A DNA stretch of 36,520 nucleotides from Bernardetiaceae bacterium (GTDB lineage Bacteria; Bacteroidota; Bacteroidia; Cytophagales; Bernardetiaceae). A program made the translations under genes and the position numbers. Every line of letters starts with the position of its first letter. The first letter of the stretch is position 1. The notes beneath the pieces are model-generated. The model ran no database searches. It saw only the letters and a program-made list of their open reading frames with translations, and was not told where the DNA came from. Shown here in pieces: positions 8,411 to 16,706 of this stretch. The DNA lies in the NCBI GenBank assembly GCA_020832465.1, contig JAFIER010000211.1, forward strand, positions 1 to 36,520, written 5' to 3'.

Positions 8411-9112
8411 TTAACTCTCTGCGTGCAAAGCTACTAATTCCGTGAGTTTAGCTACGGCTTTTCTAATGCCTTCGTATGTACCAGCGACGGAGTTTTCCAT
8501 CATATAGCAAGGCGTAGTGATGATATTATGCAAGTCATCTACAACAATTTCTTCTTTGCCACACATAATGGCTTCTGCCCCTGTGGCATTGATACCCTGA
8601 CTAATAGCATCTATTTCGTAGGGCGATTTTTCTTCGATATTGCCTACTGTCAATTTGATTTTATCACCTTTTGTACCTTCTAAGGCTTTAGCAAGCGTAG
8701 TGGGTGCCATACAAAGGGCAGCGACGGGCTTACGATGCCTGACCATTTCTTTGATAAGATTGGCTACACCTTCATCAATGCTACCTTGGGGGCCTTCAAA
8801 AGCCCATTTAGTAAAATTTTTGGCTACACCAAAACCGCCTGGTAGTACTAATCCGTCTAAATCTGATTCTTTTATATCAGCAAGTTTTGTAATTTCGCCT
8901 CTTGCAATTCGAGCGGCTTCGACAAAAACATTGCGTGTCTCTTGCATCGGCTCACCTGTAACGTGATTGATAACGTGATGCTGCTCAATATCAGGCGCAA
9001 TACACACAACCTCTGCCCCTTCTTGCTCTAAAGCAAGCAAAGTGAGCACAGCCTCATGAATTTCAGAGCCATCATAGACCCCGCAGCCAGAAAGTAATAC
9101 ACCGATTTTCAT
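8411..9112 (-). CDS. elbB: ElbB-like DJ-1/PfpI family protein (isoprenoid biosynthesis glyoxalase ElbB)
   Basis: Cytosolic member of the DJ-1/PfpI superfamily, related to E. coli ElbB, which has glyoxalase III-like activity. The physiological role is poorly defined. The 233-residue product has the family start MKIGVLLSGCGVYDGSEIHE and the LPGGFG loop. The nucleophile-elbow cysteine lies in AALCMAPTTLAK, and the C-terminal part includes TTPCYMMENSVAG. Length and start (ATG at 9110-9112) agree with the family. It is a single gene with a terminator-like hairpin at 8080-8110. The name is firm at family level; the reaction is not shown by sequence. Confidence 0.92.
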   Translation of the reverse strand: MKIGVLLSGCGVYDGSEIHEAVLTLLALEQEGAEVVCIAPDIEQHHVINHVTGEPMQETRNVFVEAARIARGEITKLADIKESDLDGLVLPGGFGVAKNFTKWAFEGPQGSIDEGVANLIKEMVRHRKPVAALCMAPTTLAKALEGTKGDKIKLTVGNIEEKSPYEIDAISQGINATGAEAIMCGKEEIVVDDLHNIITTPCYMMENSVAGTYEGIRKAVAKLTELVALHAES

Positions 9113-9236
9113 AATATATATCTTGGTTTTAAAAGTTGCCTATTAAATTTTGTTTATAACAGAAACGTAGGAGATGTGGGTATCCTTTTGAGAAACATCT
9201 CGTTTATGCCTTTCAGCCGTTAAGATAGAAAAAATT

Positions 9237-9274
9237 AAGCAAAGAAAAAAATTATCAATCAATTTTCTTTGCTT
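9237..9274 (-). terminator. Terminator of the YugP-like gene
   Basis: Perfect 12-bp stem AAGCAAAGAAAA (9237-9248) and TTTTCTTTGCTT (9263-9274), followed on the minus strand by AATTTTTTCT. It serves the minus-strand gene ending at 9444. The C1 element has inserted right beside its outer arm. Confidence 0.78.
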
Positions 9275-9280
9275 AAAAAT

Positions 9281-9390
9281 GGGCGTACGACAACTTTGCT
9301 AAATTAGCTCCGAAATAACATTTCTGTCAGAAATGTTATTTCTATAAGTTCTGATACTACCTAAGTCGATTTACCAACTTGACGACACCC
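9281..9390. repeat. Family C MITE-like element (copy C1) with 8-bp duplication
   Basis: 110 bp with imperfect inverted ends (GGGCGTACGACAACTTTGCT left; GGGTGTCGTCAAGTTGGTAA read inward from the right). The perfect 8-bp direct repeats TTAAAAAT lie at 9273-9280 and 9391-9398. The central hairpin, GAAATAACATTTC-TGTCA-GAAATGTTATTTC, is at 9312-9342. Confidence 0.82.
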
Positions 9391-9443
9391 TTAAAAATTG
9401 ATAAGCAAACGCTTATAAAGTCTTTTTAGGGAGCTTTGCGTTG

Positions 9444-10133
9444 CTAATCCCTGCGCCCTAAAAGAATGCTAACATAGTAAAGCAACGTAGCCAAAGAGGC
9501 GATTGCAGCAACTACATAAGTCATAGCCGCCCACCAAAGTGCGCTTTTTGCCATAGCATATTCTTGCTGATTTACGACCCTGCTATCTTTTATCCAAGCT
9601 AATGCACGATTGCTTGCATCAAACTCTACGGGTAGCGTTACGAAGCTAAAGATCGTTGTCATTGCAAAAAGTACAATACCTATAATAAGAGGCAGTGGCG
9701 TAAATTCTAAAAGAAAAATACCTCCGATAAGTACCCAAGTTATCCATTGAGAAGCAAAGTTTACTACGGGCACTAATTTCGAACGGAGTTGCAAATAGCT
9801 ATAATCTTGTGCGTGCTGAATGGCATGCCCGCACTCATGTGCGGCTACTGCGGCAGCGGCGGCATTGCGCCCATGATACACATCTTCGCTCAAATTAATA
9901 CTTAAATTTGAAGGGTCGTAATGATCCGTGAGCTGACCTGGTATGCAAGTAATGCGCACCGTATTTATATTGTGTGCGGCAAGCATATCTTGCACAACCT
10001 CAGCGCCAGACATATTAGAGGCAAGGGGCGTTTCTGCAAATTTCTTGAAACGGCTTTTGAGCATATACTGGACTATCCAGCTTGCACCCATAATGACAAC
10101 CATCAGTACTATTCCACTAGGACTAAAAATCAT
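9444..10133 (-). CDS. YugP-like membrane zinc metallopeptidase
   Basis: Putative integral membrane metalloprotease of the Zn_peptidase_2 (YugP) family; no substrate is known. The 229-residue protein has an N-terminal membrane segment (residues 6-24). A soluble stretch contains the zinc motif HECGHAIQHA at about residues 99-108. Two or three hydrophobic segments follow (about 118-165 and 200-225), with LPVEFDASNRAL, a conserved family segment, between them. The start ATG at 10131-10133 gives the expected length. It is followed by element C1 and a terminator, and preceded by 166 bp of AT-rich DNA, so it appears monocistronic. Confidence 0.92.
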   Translation of the reverse strand: MIFSPSGIVLMVVIMGASWIVQYMLKSRFKKFAETPLASNMSGAEVVQDMLAAHNINTVRITCIPGQLTDHYDPSNLSINLSEDVYHGRNAAAAAVAAHECGHAIQHAQDYSYLQLRSKLVPVVNFASQWITWVLIGGIFLLEFTPLPLIIGIVLFAMTTIFSFVTLPVEFDASNRALAWIKDSRVVNQQEYAMAKSALWWAAMTYVVAAIASLATLLYYVSILLGRRD

Positions 10134-10299
10134 AACTTTTAATTTAGGTGTTGATGAATCTAATTATTGAAACAAAAAATATGGCTCGCACATAGCGAGG
10201 AGTAATTTTATCCCAAATAAACAAAAAAATAATTGTAATGATATCCTTAAAAATCAAGTTTTTTGTTAAAAAAATTGATTTAGCCTATTTTGCATAATG

Positions 10300-11370
10300 C
10301 TACACAATGCGCTTTTCGATATAATTGGAGTTGAAAATCGAGAGCGCACCCATATATTTGAGGTTAAAGGAAATAACATCGCCTACTTTTACCTGATTCG
10401 GATTATCCTTCAAATCTATGACCAGCATATCCGAACTTGCACCCACAACTTCAAGATTTTCATCTTTAGGAATCAAAAACTCGGGCTTAATATCTAAAAG
10501 TCCTATATCAATAATGGCGCGGTGAGAAGTGCGTCCGTAGTCTTCTTCATCGACGACAAAAACCTCCCCACTCGGATTAGCAGCCATCTCGCCCATAGGA
10601 ACTACGGGCTTTTTGCTCACCTCAATGACTTCTGCAAAAAGCTCGAGTACATCGCCATTCATACCCTCTATAATCGTATTATCAAAAAGATTTGTACCAA
10701 AAAAGAGCGTCTCGCCGATGCGAAAATGATTGATTTCCTTAGGAATAATTTTACGATAAATAAGCGGAAGCACTACACTCGTACCAGCAGAAATGAGCGG
10801 AATATCTCGTTTGAACTTAAGCTCTATAATTTGCTTATAAAGGCATAGCTGAATGAGCTTATCCTCAGACGGCATGACCCCATGCAAGCAGTTGAGGTTC
10901 GTTCCTAAGCCTGCAACTTCAATATTGGGCTGCTCGAAAATTTGAGCATAAAAATCTACTAAATCATCGCGCATTACGCCCTCGCGCAAATCGCCCATTT
11001 CTATCATAATAATCACACGATGCACTTTGTCTTGCCTTTGTGCTTCCTCGGAAAGCAGTTTAATCGTGTCGAGCTCGGAGTTAAAACTTACATCAGCATA
11101 GCGAACTACATCGGGAATCGCGCCTTTAGCCGGCGGCTTGATATAGCCCGTACGCACTTCGGGGTTCATTTCTTTGATTATTTTGAGGTTACTGATGCGA
11201 GAGTCCATAATTTCGGTAACGCCCATATCGAGCAACTCGCGCAAATAAATTTCATTGCCACATAAAAGCTTCGAGACAACACCCCAGCTAATATCTTGAC
11301 TACTCAAAAGATTATCTAAGTATTCATAATTCTGTTTCAGACGTTCTCTGTAAAGGACCAAGTGTGCCAT
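10300..11370 (-). CDS. PLP-dependent ornithine/alanine racemase-like protein
   Basis: Fold-type III PLP enzyme of the alanine/ornithine racemase-like group. The 356-residue protein has the N-terminal barrel with the likely Schiff-base lysine in WGVVSKLLCGN (Lys34). The barrel strands include MDSRISNLKII, VIIMIEMGDLREGV and EVAGLGTNLNCLHG. A C-terminal beta domain has GRTSHRAIIDIGLLDI. Relatives called Orr interconvert D/L-ornithine, but substrate cannot be fixed from the sequence. The start is the ATG at 11368-11370. The alr gene lies next upstream on the same strand, separated by an intergenic stretch with element A2. Two racemases of one fold side by side is notable. Confidence 0.85.
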   Translation of the reverse strand: MAHLVLYRERLKQNYEYLDNLLSSQDISWGVVSKLLCGNEIYLRELLDMGVTEIMDSRISNLKIIKEMNPEVRTGYIKPPAKGAIPDVVRYADVSFNSELDTIKLLSEEAQRQDKVHRVIIMIEMGDLREGVMRDDLVDFYAQIFEQPNIEVAGLGTNLNCLHGVMPSEDKLIQLCLYKQIIELKFKRDIPLISAGTSVVLPLIYRKIIPKEINHFRIGETLFFGTNLFDNTIIEGMNGDVLELFAEVIEVSKKPVVPMGEMAANPSGEVFVVDEEDYGRTSHRAIIDIGLLDIKPEFLIPKDENLEVVGASSDMLVIDLKDNPNQVKVGDVISFNLKYMGALSIFNSNYIEKRIV

Positions 11371-11659
11371 TACTTATATTTTTGGGTTAAAAAAGGGAAG
11401 GCTGACTTGCCATTCCCGTAAGGTATAAAGAGGATATTTCAATAAAAAGTGTAAAACATTAGTTTTTTTGCAAAAAAAATGCTTATCTAATCAAAATTCA
11501 AAATTATTAAAATTCGTTCAAAATAAATCACTTTGTTGAGTAATTTCGTTTAAATTATGGGTAGTGTATAACAAGTAATGCTTAGAACTAACAGTTCTTT
11601 GAGAACTGTTAGTTTTGAAAGACTTTGAGCATTACATCTTTAAGACTACCAAATTATGA
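11371..11659. other. Intergenic region between the two racemase genes
   Basis: No gene. The right third is taken up by MITE-like copy A2 with its target duplications. The remainder (11371-11551) is very AT-rich with no recognisable site. Confidence 0.6.
11560..11650. repeat. Family A MITE-like element (copy A2) with 8-bp duplication
   Basis: 91 bp, GGTAGT...ACTACC, inverted relative to A1 and A4. Perfect 8-bp direct repeats AAATTATG flank it (11552-11559 and 11651-11658). The central stem is AGAACTAACAGTTCT..AGAACTGTTAGTTTT. It lies 2 bp beyond the duplication from the alr stop codon, where its hairpin could act as a 3' transcript end. Confidence 0.88.
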
Positions 11660-11660
11660 T

Positions 11661-12890
11661 TCATTCCGTGATATAGCGTGGGATCGCCTTAGGCAATCGT
11701 GTAAGTAGCTCATAATTGAGCTGATTGCTATATTCACCAAAAGAAGCTACTGAGATGCTCAAGCCTTGTTGCTCGCCTATAAGTATGACTTCATCGCCTT
11801 TTTTAATATCTGGTGCTTCTTTGATGTCCACAATGCTGAGGTTCATATTTACTACGCCAATGATAGCGAGGCGTTTGCCTTTGATGATTACTCTTCCAAT
11901 ATTGGTCATAGAGCGACTGTAGCCATAGGCATATCCTACGGGAATCGTACAAATCTTGGTGTTTTCTTGTGTAAGATAGCTTGTACCGTATCCAATAAAC
12001 TCATTTACACCGACTTGCTTAACGCTCATAACCCTGGTTTTCCAACTAATAACTCTTTTCAAAGGGTCATCTATATGCGGAAATTGTGTGCGGTAGCGAA
12101 TATAAGTTTCACGGCTGGGCCAAAAACCATATTGCATAATTCCGATACGCACCATATCCATCTGAGTTTTTGGATATGAAAAAGTTGCTGCTGAGCAAGC
12201 AGTATGCAAGTAATTAGGTATTAAGCCCTTGTCTAAAAAAAGTGTTTTGATTGTATGAAAAACTTCAATTTGTTTTTTTACTCTTACATAATTCGCTACA
12301 CTCTCCGCACCTGCGTAATGCGTACAAATGCCTTCGAGTACGTAGTGAGGTTTCCAATCTTCTAATATTTGAATTACTTCTGGAAGTTCTTGGCTTACGA
12401 ATCCCGTGCGGTTCATACCTGTCTCCACTTCTATATGAATGCGTACTTGCTTGCCCTGTTTTTTTGCTACTGTTAAAGCTTGTTTTAAACGGTCTAACTC
12501 AAATATATAAATTTCTATATCTTTGCTAATAGCCCATTCGAGGTCGGCATTATCTATCCAGCCCATAATCATAATATCGGCATCAGAAGAGGCGCAAGCA
12601 CGAACCCTACGAGCTTCATTGCAACTAAATACAGAAAAATGTCTTACACCATACTCACACATAAGCGGTACGATTTGCTCTATGCCATGCCCATAGGCAT
12701 TACCCTTGACAACCGATGAAATACGTGTATCTTTATGGATAAAATCTCGCAAAAAACTTAGGTTATTGTGTAGGGCTTTCCTACTTAGTGTGATATAAGA
12801 AGTACTTGAACCACTATCCATTACCTCTGGCAGTGGAAAAGCATGAATATTATCATAAGGAGCAAGATTATTATTGGAGTCTGTGGTCAT
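11661..12890 (-). CDS. alr: Alanine racemase
   Basis: PLP enzyme making D-alanine for peptidoglycan. The 409-residue product carries the lysine motif SVVKGNAYGHG (Lys62), the pyridine-contacting arginine in VRIGIMQYG (Arg249) and the catalytic-tyrosine motif IGYGTSYLT (about Tyr301). A C-terminal beta domain follows. The start is taken at the ATG at 12888-12890 (MTTDSNNNL); an upstream in-frame TTG at 13070 would add 60 residues of low plausibility. Where most Alr proteins have MDQ or MDM in the C-terminal domain this one has VNMNLSIVDI, so a broader substrate range cannot be excluded. Part of its leader and first codons are repeated at 13222-13258. A family A element follows the stop codon. 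Confidence 0.9.
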   Translation of the reverse strand: MTTDSNNNLAPYDNIHAFPLPEVMDSGSSTSYITLSRKALHNNLSFLRDFIHKDTRISSVVKGNAYGHGIEQIVPLMCEYGVRHFSVFSCNEARRVRACASSDADIMIMGWIDNADLEWAISKDIEIYIFELDRLKQALTVAKKQGKQVRIHIEVETGMNRTGFVSQELPEVIQILEDWKPHYVLEGICTHYAGAESVANYVRVKKQIEVFHTIKTLFLDKGLIPNYLHTACSAATFSYPKTQMDMVRIGIMQYGFWPSRETYIRYRTQFPHIDDPLKRVISWKTRVMSVKQVGVNEFIGYGTSYLTQENTKICTIPVGYAYGYSRSMTNIGRVIIKGKRLAIIGVVNMNLSIVDIKEAPDIKKGDEVILIGEQQGLSISVASFGEYSNQLNYELLTRLPKAIPRYITE

Positions 12891-13094
12891 TATTTTTGCG
12901 TGTTTTTGAGTGAGGTAGCACGATGCAATATAAAATGCAAGGTACAATTGGAGTGGTATAGCAAGCATTAAAAATGCGTTCGAATTACAAAACCACTTAT
13001 TTAACGCATTATAACAGCTTTTTGTTTTGATTTTCGATTTTGAGCAACTCAAATGACGACAATATATCAAAACATAGCGTGCGTAAATACAGAA

Positions 13095-13321
13095 GTGTGT
13101 ACGCCAAATTAGCTAATTGGCTTAGGTTGTTTCAGCGCTAACAGTTTTAAAAACTGTAGCCCGACGCTCCAGCTTCGGAAGCATTCTACTATAAGGAAGC
13201 TGGCGCTTCGTTACTACAGGCTTGGAGTCTATGGTCCTCCTTTTTGCGTGTTTTTGAGCAATTCAAGTTTTCTGACAGAAATGTTATTTCTGTACTAATT
13301 TAGCAAAGTTGTAGTACATCT
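13095..13321. repeat. Composite family C element (copy C3)
   Basis: The left end GTGTGTACGCCAAATTAGCT and the right end (read inward) GATGTACTACAACTTTGCTA match family C ends. The flanks ATACAGAA and AATCAGAA agree at 6 of 8 positions, like an eroded duplication. Inside, in order: an AACAGTTTTaAAAACTGT palindrome, a GCTTCGG/GAAGC segment (13162-13220), a piece of alr leader (13222-13266), and half of the GAAATGTTATTTC hairpin. Confidence 0.62.
13222..13258. repeat. Duplicate of the alr leader and first codons
   Basis: This 37-bp stretch matches 12874-12910 at 33 of 37 positions, in the same orientation. The original spans the alr start codon; here the ATG has become AGG on the minus strand (CAT to CCT). 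The match extends as TTTTGAGCAA-TCAA into 13259-13266, but the corresponding sequence near alr sits at 13038-13052 instead. Confidence 0.65.
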
Positions 13322-13366
13322 AATCAGAAGGTTTATAGTCAATTTGAACAAAAGGCTACTATATCA

Positions 13367-14545
13367 TTATTTTGATTTTTGGATAAGCGCTTTATCAAAA
13401 AGTAAGGTTTTGGCAATACCGATAAAAAGATGTACACCTGTATCGAGAATTTCGTCGGGGAAGTCATAATCAGGATTATGCAAAGCGGGGGTTTGCTCTC
13501 CTGCACCTATACCAAACATAGCACCTTTGAATTTTTCGGTAAAAAATCCAAAATCTTCTCCCCATTTGAAAGCAAAATCTTTGTCTGTAACTTTATAATT
13601 AGCTTTTTGGGCTACTTTTCTAATAATTTGATTTGCTTCTTGATGATTTCGATTAGCAAGGAACATTTCAGTCCAAGCACTTTCAAATTCTAAATGATGT
13701 TTTTTTGTAATTTGCTCTACGGTATCGATAATCTGTTCTGAAAATTTTCTCATAACAGCATTTTTCCATGCCCTTATAGTAAGGTGTAGTTCGCCATATC
13801 CAGCTGATACGCCATAGGCTTTTTCTCCTAAGCAAGCATATACGGGTGTTATAAGTTTGAAGTCATCGCAATTTGCATTTGGTTCTTGCATTTGCTGGCA
13901 AGCCATAATGATTTCGGCAATAGCCATAGCTGGATTTACACCATTTTCGGGCTCGGCAGCATGCGCTGTTTTGCCTTCAAAACGCAAAATCAAACTTTGT
14001 ACTGCTGCGGTAAATGAGCCATCACGTACAATAACTTCATTTAATGGCAACTGAGGCAGATTGTGATATGCAAATACCCAATCGGGGCAGAAATCCTTAA
14101 AACGGTCATCTTTGCATACTGCTTGTGCGCCTCGCCCGTTCTCCTCTGAGGGTTGGAAAAGCAAAATAGCACGTCCCTTTTCGGGTGGATTTTGAGCTAA
14201 AAAACAAGCTAAACCCACGAGCGTACTTGCATGACCATCATGACCGCACTTATGTGATACACCATCATAAACCGAGCGGTAGGGCATTTCATTTTCCTCT
14301 TGAATAGGCAAAGCATCTAACTCTGCTCTAAAAAGGACTGTTTCGCCCTCTTGCTCACCTTTATAAATGGCTAAAATCCCTGTACCGCCAACCTCTGTTA
14401 TAAGCTCATCAGGGGGAGCATTTTCTTTCAAAAAATGACAGATTCTTTTTGCTGTTTCATGCTCTTTGCCAGAAACTTCGGGATACTGATGTAGTGTATG
14501 ACGCAGCGATTTAATTCGTTCAATGTCTATATCTAAGTCTATCAA
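13367..14545 (-). CDS. M20 family amidohydrolase / peptidase (HipO-like)
   Basis: Cytosolic metal-dependent hydrolase of subfamily M20D, which releases amino acids from N-acylated forms (hippurate or IAA-amino acid hydrolase type). The 392-residue protein shows the metal-site motifs HKCGHDGHAS (about residues 97-106), QPSEENGRGA, AYHNLP and LHNPDYDFPD, and the EDFGFF segment. The lid dimerisation domain lies between about residues 180 and 290. The start is a TTG at 14543-14545 (MIDLDIDIERIK): a stop codon lies two codons upstream and no ATG occurs before the metal-binding domain. The natural substrate is not evident. No signal peptide is present. Confidence 0.9.
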   Translation of the reverse strand: MIDLDIDIERIKSLRHTLHQYPEVSGKEHETAKRICHFLKENAPPDELITEVGGTGILAIYKGEQEGETVLFRAELDALPIQEENEMPYRSVYDGVSHKCGHDGHASTLVGLACFLAQNPPEKGRAILLFQPSEENGRGAQAVCKDDRFKDFCPDWVFAYHNLPQLPLNEVIVRDGSFTAAVQSLILRFEGKTAHAAEPENGVNPAMAIAEIIMACQQMQEPNANCDDFKLITPVYACLGEKAYGVSAGYGELHLTIRAWKNAVMRKFSEQIIDTVEQITKKHHLEFESAWTEMFLANRNHQEANQIIRKVAQKANYKVTDKDFAFKWGEDFGFFTEKFKGAMFGIGAGEQTPALHNPDYDFPDEILDTGVHLFIGIAKTLLFDKALIQKSK

Positions 14546-14586
14546 TGTTTATTGTGTGTTTTGTTGTATTGTTGTTTGTGTTATTA

Positions 14587-14649
14587 ATCATACTGCCCCC
14601 ATAGGACTATACATTTTTCCATAGGGCTTAGCAAAGTTGCCATACGCCC
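14587..14649. repeat. Fused fragments of families B and C
   Basis: A family B left end (ATCATACTGCCCCCATAGGA, from 14587) runs into ACATTTTTCCATAGGG. It is then joined to the right end of a family C element, TTAGCAAAGTTGCCATACGCCC (14628-14649). It lies just past the stop codon of the M14 gene. Confidence 0.55.
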
Positions 14650-14657
14650 GTTAGCAA

Positions 14658-16493
14658 CTATCTTATTTCGTTAAAAGTACGCACTACGGGGTAGCGCAAA
14701 TGTTGCTGCTCTAAGTAGTGTGGCGAGTTTTTATATACAAAATCTAATTGTGCGCGTGCATCTTTAGCAAAAACAGGGTCTTTCTTGCGCTTTTCTTCGA
14801 GCTCTTTTCTTAGATTTGGATTTTCTCTTAGGATTTCGGCAGCGAGGTCTTCGAAAACATAATCAGAAAATCCTTCTTTTTGCTGTAAAATGCTATCAAA
14901 AAAGTTCCAATTAAAAAAAGAATCAGGTGCGTGTGGCTCTAAGGTTTCTACCAAATAGCGCACTGCAGGCTGTTCGGTATAAACGATATAGTCTCCTTTT
15001 TTTATTTTTACCAACTCACCTTTTACTTCAATGCGCACATCGCTATGCAGATAATGCCCTTCGTAAGGGTAGGTAGATGTTTTATAATTGCGAATGTAAT
15101 AGACTTCTGCTTTTATATCTTTATCGCTATTTGCTCGTTCGAGCCTTACACCATTGGATTCTAAAATAGCGATGACTCTATGCCAAGCCTGCGGGATAAT
15201 GTAAGCAAAAGGTTTTTGTGCTACTTCGACCTCTCTGTAGTAAGTATAATACGGAATTTCTAATTCACGTATTTGCTCTGGGTCATAGCGCAGGCGTTTC
15301 AAACCGCTGACTTCACTTATTACGGAATCGGCTTTATAAGCCTTAAATTTTATTTTTTCATGTCGCCCTTTCTCGGGTAGCCAATCAAGTGGAAAAGCAC
15401 TTTGTAGCTGTATTTGTGCACGTGCTTCATCGACGATATAGGTAAACTTACGGCTTTGCAAAACCATTAAATTAGCAACCTCTTCGAAGAAGGCTAAGGT
15501 AGCCTCTACACGTTTATCAAAGGGTTTGAGCATGTGCGTTTCGATGACAATGCTCGGCGTTTGAAAAAGCGTAGCATATCCGGAGGAGTAGCGTGGAGAG
15601 TCATAAAATTGTGTATAGCCCTTGTCTGGTGTATCGTTCCAAATATTGACATAGGGGATAATCTCTTCGCCACGTTCTGCCATTTTTTGCTCGAGTATGG
15701 GCGTTATACTTCGCATAAAACTTCCAATAATAGGACCAGCCTTATCGTATTGCGAAGCCAGATAAGTAAGTGTATAGGGATAATCAGCGCCATTGCTCAC
15801 ATGCGTATCCAAGAAAAAGTGTGGTTTCCAATGGTGGAATATTTCGGCAAAAGCCTTAGCATTTTTGCTATCTTGCTTGATAAAATCGCGATTAAGGTCA
15901 TAGTTTTGAGCGTTTCCACGAAATCCGTAATGTGCCGGACCGTTTTGATTTACTCTTGTATGACTATTTCTGTTGAGCGCACCCCCGATATTATAGCATG
16001 GTATGATCACAATTTTGAGATTTTCGTATTGTGTGCGCAGGTTTTTATCGTTTGCCAATTTTTTGCACCAAAGCATAGAAGCATCGATGCCGTCGGGCTC
16101 TCCAGGGTGTATGCCATTGAGTATGAGCAATACCATTTTTTCCGCTTCTGGTTCTTCGGCTTCGTTTGTGGTAGCTTTTCGTTCGTCTTCGCTATTGGTT
16201 TTCTCTTTGTTTCTATCTTTGGGGGCGGGTGGTTCAAAGTTTCTATCTGCCGAAAAAATAACGGTATGCAAAGGCAATCCTGCATCAGTCATTCCAACTT
16301 CTTTGATTTCAAAAAAGCGGGAGCTCGAGGCGAGGTTTTTATAAAATTCTATTGTTTCGTAATAGGTAGCGGTTGCCTTACCATTAGATTTTTCAAACGG
16401 TGTTTCAAGATTTTTTTGCGCTTGCGATAGATGCTGAAATCCTATGATGGAAATACAAAAAAATAAGATTTTGAAAATGATATGTTGCGTCAT
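14658..16493 (-). CDS. Exported M14 family zinc carboxypeptidase
   Basis: Secreted or periplasmic peptidase of the M14 carboxypeptidase family. The 611-residue protein has a signal peptide (residues 1-25, ending SQAQ). The zinc ligands His129 and Glu132 lie in NGIHPGEPDG, and the third histidine in FFLDTHVSNG. The substrate-binding segment NYDLNRDF and the catalytic glutamate candidate in VIETHML also fit. About 300 further residues form a C-terminal region found in Bacteroidota relatives, with a very charged end (ELEEKRKKDPVFAKDARAQL). Unusual is a low-complexity Glu/Lys/Asn/Pro-rich insert at residues 87-119, just before the zinc motif. The start is ATG at 16491-16493. Substrate unknown. 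Confidence 0.9.
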   Translation of the reverse strand: MTQHIIFKILFFCISIIGFQHLSQAQKNLETPFEKSNGKATATYYETIEFYKNLASSSRFFEIKEVGMTDAGLPLHTVIFSADRNFEPPAPKDRNKEKTNSEDERKATTNEAEEPEAEKMVLLILNGIHPGEPDGIDASMLWCKKLANDKNLRTQYENLKIVIIPCYNIGGALNRNSHTRVNQNGPAHYGFRGNAQNYDLNRDFIKQDSKNAKAFAEIFHHWKPHFFLDTHVSNGADYPYTLTYLASQYDKAGPIIGSFMRSITPILEQKMAERGEEIIPYVNIWNDTPDKGYTQFYDSPRYSSGYATLFQTPSIVIETHMLKPFDKRVEATLAFFEEVANLMVLQSRKFTYIVDEARAQIQLQSAFPLDWLPEKGRHEKIKFKAYKADSVISEVSGLKRLRYDPEQIRELEIPYYTYYREVEVAQKPFAYIIPQAWHRVIAILESNGVRLERANSDKDIKAEVYYIRNYKTSTYPYEGHYLHSDVRIEVKGELVKIKKGDYIVYTEQPAVRYLVETLEPHAPDSFFNWNFFDSILQQKEGFSDYVFEDLAAEILRENPNLRKELEEKRKKDPVFAKDARAQLDFVYKNSPHYLEQQHLRYPVVRTFNEIR

Positions 16494-16706
16494 GGCTTAA
16501 TTGCTTTGTCTTTTACAGCAGGGGTGCGTAAAAAATTTTTGATTGAGTTTTTAGAAAAATATGATTCTGTTTTCCTTGTTTGGGTATCCTTGCCAAACAC
16601 TTACAAAACAAATTTTTATTTACAAAACCAAAAAAATGCTAATCAAAGTTTACTTCTCTGCGTTTTTACACAAACACTGCTCAGGTTTATTTTAAAATTT
16701 ATTGTA

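Larger units (their letters stand above)
9113..9443. other. Intergenic region elbB / metalloprotease
   Basis: 331 bp without a gene. It contains a terminator (9237-9274) and the family C element C1 (9281-9390), which sits between the metalloprotease stop codon and that terminator. Confidence 0.75.
12891..13366. other. Intergenic region upstream of alr
   Basis: 476 bp without a gene. It contains the alr leader, composite repeat C3 (13095-13321) and a second copy of the alr translation-start region at 13222-13258. Confidence 0.65.

Noticed and set aside
12891-13070. 60-residue N-terminal extension of alr from an upstream TTG
   Set aside because: The added residues do not look like any alanine racemase or a proper signal peptide, and the ATG at 12888-12890 gives the family length.
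13162-13221. tRNA-like structure in the GCTTCG/CGAAGC module
   Set aside because: The palindromes form simple hairpins and no cloverleaf, T-loop or acceptor stem can be drawn; the same module recurs as part of family C elements.
15534-16430. 298-codon open frame on the plus strand, antisense to the M14 peptidase gene
   Set aside because: Its translation has no recognisable domain and is rich in Cys, Ile and Phe. The opposite strand encodes a clear M14 enzyme with conserved motifs, so this is a shadow frame.
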